DNA from: Clitopilus passeckerianus
Lineage: Eukaryota; Basidiomycota; Agaricomycetes; Agaricales; Entolomataceae
Assembly: GCA_944990035.1 (NCBI GenBank)
Contig: CALYLX010000008.1
Coordinates: 186,001 to 250,000, forward strand
Length of the DNA: 64,000 bases
Reading direction: 5' to 3'
Below are positions 56,554 through 64,000 of this stretch, one piece after another (the first letter of the stretch is position 1; each line of letters opens with the position of its first letter). The notes below the pieces were generated by a model, which was not told the origin of the DNA, ran no database searches, and was given only the letters and a program-made list of their open reading frames with translations. The position numbers and the translations under genes were made by a program.

Positions 56554-58158
56554 ATGTCGACCCAAACGATAGATCACAATTTCACCTTACGGACCACCAC
56601 CTATGTACATGATCCCCTGGAGAATGGCATCCCGAAGACAGAGTGTCGCTCCAGATTGCCTCGCGACCTACCAGAGGATATCCTTCACAGCATTTTCCTG
56701 CTGAACACCGGCCGTCACACAACGTTTGCCTGCTCACAGGTCTGCAGGGCATGGAGGAATGCTTCTCTTGGATCTCCCATCCTCTGGAGCCATATAATAG
56801 ACTTCCAATACGACTCACTTCTTCGTATTGAGAAGCTCTTGGATCGTTCCTCCCCAGCCCCTATTGACCTTGGAAGAAGGCGCAGACCTATCATTTGCGA
56901 GTCTGATGCTCGTTGGAACCTTTTTTGGAAACATAGGACCCGATGGCGTGATGTATACCTGTGGTGGGATGGTAAGGAAGACATACAAGCATACAAACAG
57001 TTCACGTCGGAATTTCTCCTTCAACCGGCGCCAAATGTCCGCTTCCTTGGCTTTCAGCAGCGCAGGCGAAGCACTTTTTCCAGCCCTCTGTTTGCTGGTC
57101 ATGTCCCATGCCTTCGCTCCCTCCAATTAGGGGGTCTAATCCCAGATTTGGATCCGTTCTTGATGGTAGGACCCGGGCTTGAGGAACTTATGGTGACCTG
57201 CTATGGAAGAAGCACGACGCTGACCCTTCCGCAATGGCTGAGGTTCCTAGAAACCACGCCAAACTTGCGGCTTCTTAGCCTTAAACGTTCGATATTAGAA
57301 TGTGGCACTCCGCTGGCCGCGACGAATACCGTTGTACTGGGCAAACTAGAGCTACTATGCGTGGACGCACCCCCGAGACTGTACAGCAGCTTATTGGACA
57401 ATCTATCCATCCAATCGAGCTGTGGGCTGTTCATACACTCCGACGAAGTTACCCCAGGACCTGACGAATCTTCGATACTGAAGATTGTGAGGCAGAGGGT
57501 AGCAGGATGGACAAAAACAGTCCTGAAACGCTCGCTACATGCGCAATTTGTGCAGGGCATTGACAACTCTCTCATATTCTTCAGCAACCTAGTCGAGCTG
57601 TACGATAACGAAAGCTACAGCTCGGTGATTGAGGCACTACGGGGAGGAGATCTTGCTTCGGCGCCTGATCCACCCTTAGTGATTCGCCTTGATCTGGGTG
57701 TCCTCGAACCACAAAAAGCGATGGAATTATTCATCTCGTTATTCTCGTTATTCGAAGGCACCTTTCCAACAACCACATTTTTAAACCTGTGGATCGAAGA
57801 TCAGCGCCCTATAAGCCAACAGACGTTTCCGCCTTGGCTACCAGGACTTCAAAGGCTCGACGGCCTGGAAACCCTTGAGATTTTCGACAACTCATACAAA
57901 CAACTCTTTCCCCTTCTCAAGCAAACACAACACCACTCCGCCGTCCTTCTCCCTGCGCTGCAAATAATCCGAATCTTGTCACGATACATGGGGAGGCTCG
58001 GCTTGAGTGACGCATCTGGAATCGAGTCCTTCCTCCGATGGCGGAAGGAAGAAGGTTTCCCTATCCCCGCCATTGATGTTTACGGTAGCGTATCGAAGGA
58101 GGCCGTTGATGAATCGCGTCTTCGAGAAGTTGTAAAAGTAATTGATTCATTTGCCTAG
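56554..58158 (+). CDS. F-box protein 3, recent duplicate of F-box protein 2
   Basis: Single exon with ATG at 56554, about 534 residues, TAG at 58156-58158. F-box: DLPEDILHSIFLLNTGRH then ACSQVCRAWRNASLGSPILW. Side-by-side reading with gene 2 shows colinear similarity along the whole length, with shared blocks such as LQPAPNVRFLGFQQR, LSIQSSCGLFIHSDEV and LPALQIIRILSRYMGRLGLS. A deletion of about 6 residues in the F-box linker and about 35 residues missing at the C-terminus separate them. Both are intact, so both are likely expressed. The spacing between genes is only 200-300 bp, so the promoter was probably duplicated too. Role as for gene 2. Confidence 0.85.
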   Translation: MSTQTIDHNFTLRTTTYVHDPLENGIPKTECRSRLPRDLPEDILHSIFLLNTGRHTTFACSQVCRAWRNASLGSPILWSHIIDFQYDSLLRIEKLLDRSSPAPIDLGRRRRPIICESDARWNLFWKHRTRWRDVYLWWDGKEDIQAYKQFTSEFLLQPAPNVRFLGFQQRRRSTFSSPLFAGHVPCLRSLQLGGLIPDLDPFLMVGPGLEELMVTCYGRSTTLTLPQWLRFLETTPNLRLLSLKRSILECGTPLAATNTVVLGKLELLCVDAPPRLYSSLLDNLSIQSSCGLFIHSDEVTPGPDESSILKIVRQRVAGWTKTVLKRSLHAQFVQGIDNSLIFFSNLVELYDNESYSSVIEALRGGDLASAPDPPLVIRLDLGVLEPQKAMELFISLFSLFEGTFPTTTFLNLWIEDQRPISQQTFPPWLPGLQRLDGLETLEIFDNSYKQLFPLLKQTQHHSAVLLPALQIIRILSRYMGRLGLSDASGIESFLRWRKEEGFPIPAIDVYGSVSKEAVDESRLREVVKVIDSFA

Positions 58159-58324
58159 AGTTTCAAGTATGGGTAGAACACGAGCGATGGAGAACCTCAT
58201 TCGGACGAGGCAGAGGAACACAGTAGTACTGAGGAGGAACTCGTATGAGCAGGGCGAAGAAATAGCTAAATAAATTCAAACCTTCCTATGCGTCATTACG
58301 ATGATATTGCTACGCGTCTAGTAC

Positions 58325-58850
58325 CTATTCCTGAGCTGCCTGCTTGTGTTTCCGTTCTTCCTGCAACGCATCGCGCAATTTTTGAAGCTGGACTGTCACT
58401 GTTGACGAAGATCCGCTTGTGCGAGCCTGAAATTCTTCCAAGAAGTTATCTATGGCCTTTACGGTGCTCTTGACAGACAAGCCATTTGAAGATAGCGGCT
58501 GCAAACGTGCTGGAGGGTGCAACGGCGCGTCCATTAGAATCTTTAGATTTTCGAGCTGGTGGACTGAGGTCAAGCCGAAATGCTGATGTAATCGGCATAG
58601 ATCACCCGAAATGGGTATTTGCTCTCACGGTAGCTGAAGCCTGTACCTTGATGAACTGTCGACCAACGAGCAAAAGCTTTCCAAAAACCATGCTTCAAAT
58701 GCCTCGACTTGTTGAAATCTAGTATAAACTCGGCCCTATTTTGAACTGGCTTTGGACTCTCTATGGAACGATGGAGAAACCTGTGCAAGTCGCTTGGCAC
58801 ATCGAGGATTTGGGTCACAGCCCCAAGAACCTTTTTTGGCTATATAAAGT
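58325..58850 (-). pseudogene. 5'-truncated gene fragment, two exons
   Basis: On the minus strand an exon from about 58840 to 58620 (VLGAVTQILDVPSDLHRFLH, NKSRHLKHGFWKAFARWSTV) joins by a GTACAG..CTCAG intron to a second exon (NLKILMDAPLHPPARLQPLS and a charged helical end, LQKLRDALQEERKHKQAAQ) with TAG at 58325-58327. No start codon precedes it: the frame stops just upstream in the TATA box of the NACHT gene. The fragment looks like the 3' end of an older gene cut off when the NACHT gene was placed here. Family unknown. Confidence 0.45.
58841..58849 (+). promoter_or_regulatory. TATA box of the NACHT gene
   Basis: The sequence tatataaag lies 98 bp before the ATG at 58947 on the plus strand. 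It is the best TATA match in the region. It overlaps the truncated fragment on the other strand. Confidence 0.5.
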
Positions 58851-58946
58851 CCTGCCATTTCATCGCCAGTGCGAACGAATGCCCATCAGGGAAATCCTTG
58901 AGAAACACTCTATGATTGACGACTGCGGGGACTTCTTGCTTTGTCC

Positions 58947-60656
58947 ATGTCGATTTTCGAGAATGCAAGGAAGGTATCGGTCTATGGAGGAAGCCTCATG
59001 ACTCAGACATCTACACATCATCATACGCATGAGCAAGGTTTGTGACACGAAGGGTTTTTCTTGACTGGCTGTTGACTCCAAAGAATAGATACCTTCAACC
59101 TTCTGAAAGAGAAAGTCGACGCCGGGGCCCAACACGATTCCGCGGAGCGTTACGATCCTCCCAAATGTCACCCTGGGACACGAGTCGCCATAATGGACAG
59201 GATTAATGCTTGGGCCCTCGCCACCGACGAGACCAAACCTGTCATGTGGCTTAATGGCGCAGCCGGTGCAGGCAAGTCTGCCATTGCACAGACTTTGGCC
59301 GAACGCTGGTCAGAAGCAAGCCTGCTTGCGGCTAGTTACTTCTTCTCTCGCACAGTCGAAGGCCGAAACAATAAAACCGCCCTCATAGCCACGCTGGCAT
59401 ACCAGATCACTCTGTCATTTCCACTGGCCCGAATCTACGTCGAGAATGCCATTCGTCGCGACCCCATGATTTTTGGCAAATCTTTGATGACCCAGATGAC
59501 CCACCTCATCATTCATCCCCTCATTGCTCCCCATACTGAGGTTCTCAAGCGTAAAATCATTGTCATTGATGGCCTTGATGAGTGTTCTGCGACCTATTCG
59601 GGTCAGAAAAATGAAGAACAGCAGCGCGAAATTTTGGAAGCCATCGCCTTTGCTGCTCAACACAACCTCCCTATCCGATTCCTCGTATCCAGCCGACCAG
59701 AGCTCCAGCCTCGAGAAAGCTTCGGAAAGGAACCTCTCAAACAAATGACATCTCGCAGTGATCTGAACCAGACGCTTGGTTCCAATGCAGATATCGAATT
59801 GTTTCTTCGTCACAGATTCACCAAAGTTACTGAACGGAATGCTTATCTTGGATCATGGCCTCCAAACAATGCCATCTCACTTCTTGTGAATAGATCCTCC
59901 GGCCACTTCATATATCCCTCGACCGTCATGCGGTACATTGACTCACCCCGGGCAGACCCAGCACACAACCTCGAGATCGTACTCGGCAGGAGACCCAATG
60001 ACGCACAGATGGGAGATCCTTTTGCTGAACTGGACGCTCTTTACAGTGCTATCATGCAGTCGGTGGCACCAGCTTCGCAATCGGCGGTCTACATCATCCT
60101 CGGAATAATGGCCTACAACGGCACCCTCGGCGTTCGAGACCTAGAATCACACTTGCTTTTCCCAGAAATCAAGTACCAATCCCCAGAATATTTCGAAAAG
60201 CTGTTCAATATTCCGCCAGGCCAGGTAGCAAATCGCCACCTACTCGACCTTCACTCCAGCCTAGAGATCCCACCTCCAGACAAAGCACAAAAGACAGCAA
60301 TTCGCTTCATTCATGCAACGTTCTCAGAGTTTCTGACGGACCCCTCTCGTTCTAGAGAATTTATGATAAGCTGGAGACAAGTCATTGTCCGACACCAGCT
60401 TGCACTTGCTCAGCGCTTTCTGTCCAAGGATCATAACGCTACCTTCGCCCTGTTTACCATGGTGGTCTTGGTTTATTTCACCTATAACTACCCTTGGCTC
60501 ATGTTTATCGTCGCCTTGCGTGTCGCCGACTCTCTAACCTATAGACAAGTCAACATGCAGCGCCGCAGTGAGTCACGTCATAGACAGTTCCCCGGGCATT
60601 TGGATATTTTCATAATTGCTGTTTTGGCGTTGCATTTGGCTCTCAAGCAAAAGTAG
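58947..60656 (+). CDS. NACHT-type P-loop NTPase (NLR-like), C-terminal hydrophobic segments
   Basis: Two exons (58947-59037 and 59089-60656), 552 residues. The start is MSIFENARKVSVYGGSL, matching the short N-terminal block of mushroom NACHT proteins, then LKEKVDAGAQHDSAERYDPP and CHPGTRVAIMDRINAWAL. Walker A is WLNGAAGAGKSAIAQT, Walker B KIIVIDGLDECSA. Sensor-like FLVSSRPELQPRE follows, then the winged-helix part (VYIILGIMAYNGTLGVRDLE, RFIHATFSEFLTDPSRSRE). Homologues usually end with ankyrin, TPR or WD repeats; here there are none. Instead the protein ends with two hydrophobic stretches (FALFTMVVLVYFTYNYPW and LDIFIIAVLALHLALKQK), as if membrane-anchored. Such NTPases are implicated in self/non-self recognition and cell death in fungi. 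Here the role is inferred. Confidence 0.88.
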
Positions 60657-60988
60657 AACCTGTAACATAGCAGAAAATATATACATTATTTTTTTGATGA
60701 AAGAATAACAAATGATACTGAGTGCTAGATTTTCCATGTCCCTCACGAGACTTGTCATACAACAAACATAACATATACTAGTACAACCCAACAATGCCCT
60801 GGGTAGTACACAACGGGGGTAGTACGAAAGAACAAACATACACAGCCGACGAAAAACACATGATTACTCAAGAAAGCGATGCACAGGGTGCGGTTATATC
60901 GATATACATTATATCACAAAAGGCGCGCTGTCCAATTTTTGCCAGAGCCCATTATTTCTTGTCCCAATCACCGGACGCGTGAAATCGT

Positions 60989-63568
60989 TCATCGCCTCGA
61001 TTTCTTGGTAGCTAGAAATGAGGGTGTGGTCAGTGTTTGCTCAGAAACACTGATGGAGGAGAATACGTACAACCACCTCTACCCTTTCCTGAGGCTTTCC
61101 TCTTTGCTCCAGGTTCGTCGTCGTCGTCGTCTTCATCCATAGGGGAGGCGGGCCTCTTCTCTACCTTCTTCTTCTCTGCTTTCTTCACGGCAGCCTTAGC
61201 GCGGGGTCTAGCCTTCCTCAGAGGGTAAGTTCCAATCGGTGCACCCGGTTCTCGGGAGCAGTTCACACAGAACCATTCACCATCGGGGACTGCGCTGAGA
61301 GGAGGGTCAAGGCATCCTAAATGCCAAGGAGCATCGCACTAGGTCCCAGAGTCAGCATAACAGCCACAAATGGTGAGTAATAAGAGGAAAGTCACCTTGT
61401 CACATTCCAGTGGAGAATCGTCTTCTCCCTTCTCAGTATCACATTTGACACACAATGCAGGTGGTTCAACATCTTCGGGGTGACGCATAAGGTCGGACAT
61501 CTTGTCGCTGGGCCGAGCGAGGAATAGGGTAGTGTTTTGGCCGGCAGCAACACTACACACCACAGCGTTAAACAAGGGAGAAGGAAGAGTGCAAGGACAC
61601 GTACTCGAAGACGTCAATACCAGTCAAAGGTACGTGCTTGGTAGGCTTCGTTGCGCTCTTGGGTTGATCTTCACCGAGGCCGAGTTCACCTAGGTCTTGT
61701 TAGTCGGCAGCGCGGGTCAGGAAAAAGACCCAATATTCACCATTGGCAGCGTTCTGGCCCCAACCAACGGTCATGCTGATATCAGCGTTATCATCATCCG
61801 GCGTGAGTGCCCAGTGGGTGACGCCACCGCAAGTAGCTCGAGTCATTTTGCATGCCCTATAAGCAGCGGCGTCAGGACAGAGAAGAGGGTGTCAGAGAGA
61901 TGACGAACATGATATCTTGCATGAACCTGAAGGTTGAGTACGGTGAGCCGGAGGAGCCTGGTTCGAGTGTCAGCAGCTGATGGTTGGTATTTTGTAAGAG
62001 GACTGACCTTCTCCGCTGTTCTTCCACTAAGGGGTATTGTTAGAGGAGGTATGACGAACATGAATGCATGCTTACTTTGCCCGTCATCCAATACATGCCT
62101 TGCCTGTCAATGACGACGCTGTTGGAAGGACCAGCAGCGACGAAGGCACCCATGGTAGCATCGTTAGGTCCAGCGAACTAGCAATGAGGTTGAGTTGAGC
62201 AACACGTTGCTACGGAGGTGTAACCGGACGCCGTACCTGAGGAACGACTTTGGGCTTGAGAGCATCCACTTGGTTTCCTAGACCAAGCCTGCAATAACCG
62301 TTGTAGCCCCAAACATGGACGACACTGAAGAGCAGAGAGGCAGAGGTCACATTAGCGATAAGCGCATGAACCTATGGAGTGGACGCACCCATTTTCCTCA
62401 AGTGCTAAGCTGTGATTTTGACCAGAAGCAATTTGGACGATTTTCTTGCCAGCGAGTTCCCTAACATAGACTATATGACAGAAGAGGATTCAGTATTGCG
62501 GAGATTCCGATAGAAGATATTACATACTGGGCTGTGGCTCGATGTCGAAGGCGGTCTTGTTGCCAGTGGTGATGCGCTCGCCCGTGGTTCCATTGCCCAA
62601 TTGACCATGCTCACCGCTACCAAAGCAGTAGACTGTTGCCACAGAAGATCGTCAGAATCGCCGCAGCAGTCATGTAGAGGATGCAAGCACCTTTTCCTGA
62701 TTCAGTCAGAACGACAGAGAAGGTAATGCCAGCCGAAGCCTGTATCGCGTGTTCCGGTTCGCCATCGTATTTGATTCCCTTCACCAACTTGAAATCTGTC
62801 ACCTCGTTGCAAACCGATTGACCACACTATCAGATGACAAAAACGAGCGTCAGAACCAGCCAGAAAGTGAAATGAAGGCGAAAACATCCTACCTGCCCAT
62901 ACGAGTTGGCACCAGCCGACCAGACACTTCCCTCGCTGTCAACAAGGAGCGTGTGGTTTCGCCCACAAGCAGCATGCACAAACTTAGCATCCGCATCTCC
63001 GCCCAATTCAGCAGGAGTCAAACGGATTGGCGCGTTCTCAGAAACATATTCGTCGCCCGCAGGCCCAGGAGGGATACCCAGGCAGCCAAACCCGTTCCTC
63101 CCAAACAACCACGCTGCACCGTCGGTGGCGATAGCAACAAAGTGGCACCCAGAACAAGACGTATGGATTGAAAGGATTTCGACGTTGGAGAGCGAGCGTA
63201 GGATGTGTGGTTCGAGGAGGTCGGGGTTTCTGTGGACGAACAGAGAGAAACGTCGTGTGAGATGAACTGTCGCTCAACCGAATAATAGGGTTCTAGTAAA
63301 CTCACATTTGACCTTCAGCTTCGCTCTTTGCAGCCCCTCCACGCTCTTTCTTGCCCAATTTCGGCCTATATGGATGTAATAAGCGTTGAGCGCGTTGATG
63401 GTGGGCGGTGGGAACACGATGTTGAACTTACCAGTCGGTTCCACCACATATCAGGACTATTCGGTGCAAATAACGATTAATATTATCGCCTAATGAGTGC
63501 TATTGAATGTTGTTACCTCTTCCCCATCGTTGTTCAGGCTGGGATGCGTTCGCGTCGTTGGAACTCAT
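60989..63568 (-). CDS. RCC1-repeat protein with C-terminal PHD finger (RCC2-like)
   Basis: ATG at 63568 (MSSNDANASQPEQRWGR), stop at 60989-60991, about fourteen exons, about 600 residues. RCC1-type repeats follow: LRSLSNVEILSIHTSCSG, GAAWLFGRNGFGCLG, VWSAGANSYGQCG, VYCFGSGEHGQLGNG, VYVWGYNGYCRLGLGN, VGWGQNAANGELGLGE. The opening resembles RCC2/TD-60, a centromere and RhoA/Rac1 regulator. The C-terminus is a PHD finger: ALCVKCDTEKGEDDSPLECD, CDAPWHLGCLDPP and WFCVNCSREPGAP, a C4HC3 pattern that reads histone H3 tails, then a basic Ala/Lys stretch with a poly-Asp run (gtc/gac repeat at about 61115-61131). It is probably a nuclear chromatin-linked protein. Confidence 0.85.
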
Positions 63569-64000
63569 GGTGTTGGTAGAATAGCTGACCGTTGACAGTT
63601 CGGAATCAAATTCGAACAATGGACCCCGCTTACTACAGGCACTGCCTGTCAACAAAACCATCACAGCAAGAAAGCATACCAGTTCAATTAGTTTCCTCCA
63701 GTAAAATAGTCTAGATAATATTACTACAATAAAGATCTTCTCAAACCACCTCTCCTCCAAGTCAATCTCGCTCGCCAATCAGTACTAGGGAGAAACCCAG
63801 AATCAGCGTCAAGGAATCCGGAGTAAATGAACTGAAGGGACATACAGATTCCAGTACCAGCCCGTTTGATGGAATACTAATAGAATTGCAAGAATCAGTA
63901 CAACTGCCAGCCTCGAAAAGTCAGGATCTTCACATACGTCAAACTTATCACCAGAAAGAATCAATACATCCCCATGGACCATAGTAACGACAATTGACCT
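63569..64000. other. 5' leader of the RCC1-PHD gene and a possible membrane-protein 3' end
   Basis: On the minus strand a frame reading LAVVLILAILLVFHQTGWYW may be the last exon of a gene that starts outside the window, with a stop near 63809. No confirmed intron was found. The rest is leader of the neighbouring gene. Confidence 0.25.

Noticed and set aside
58878..59001. An ATG-started frame overlapping the NACHT start
   Set aside because: It ends at TGA overlapping the leader; the frame starting at 58947 gives the family N-terminus FENA..VYGG.
1..64000. Transposons, CRISPR arrays, rRNA or bacterial operons
   Set aside because: No terminal repeats, transposase or reverse-transcriptase motifs, spacer arrays or ribosome-binding patterns were seen; the gene structure is eukaryotic throughout.

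Overview
The window is nuclear DNA of a basidiomycete, most likely an agaricomycete mushroom. The evidence is dense short introns (about 45-70 nt, GT..AG), long mono-exonic F-box genes in tandem, a NACHT-type NTPase with the N-terminal block typical of mushroom genomes, Zn2Cys6 regulators, and three fungal laccases with all four copper signatures. All exon models were made by eye from reading frames and splice signals, so individual borders can be off by a few bases. No tRNA, rRNA, CRISPR or recognisable transposon was found.

Layout. 0-1.5 kb: the tail of one membrane protein and a complete single-pass protein with a PPPY motif. 3.7-6.0 kb (-): an orphan protein with four repeated C-x2-C..W-x2-H-x3-[CH] modules. 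6.0-9.7 kb: gene-poor. 9.7-14.9 kb: a doubtful small gene and, 12 bp away and divergent, a many-exon nuclear coiled-coil protein. 15.7-28.3 kb: a Zn2Cys6 regulator, a FAD monooxygenase with an 18-nt microexon, a KRE9/KNH1-like secreted protein with a broken relative whose promoter plus exon 1 is inverted, a 2-oxoglutarate/Fe(II) oxygenase and a PLP class-V aminotransferase. 30.6-33.7 kb: a tiny secreted-protein gene divergent from laccase 1. 34-43.4 kb: a frameshifted F-box pseudogene, a DUF3533/SNG1-like membrane protein, a Hua1-like zinc protein, a probable mitochondrial protein and a possible Pom34-like nucleoporin. 45.6-52.4 kb: a second tiny secreted-protein/laccase pair and a third laccase without a partner. 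52.7-58.2 kb: three tandem F-box genes. 58.9-63.6 kb: a NACHT NTPase with hydrophobic C-terminal segments and an RCC1-repeat/PHD-finger fusion.

The most interesting signal is the pair of divergent modules, small secreted protein (-) / about 0.5 kb shared promoter / laccase (+), present twice at 30.6-33.7 and 45.6-48.7 kb. The small proteins (about 79 and 65 residues) share a signal peptide, an SPYL-[VI]-D..VTWT core and a GPT-rich tail, and their three-exon structure is conserved. They look like an undescribed partner family of secreted laccases. How they work together is inference. The laccases oxidise phenolics outside the cell, and the small proteins would be secreted from the same promoter at the same time.
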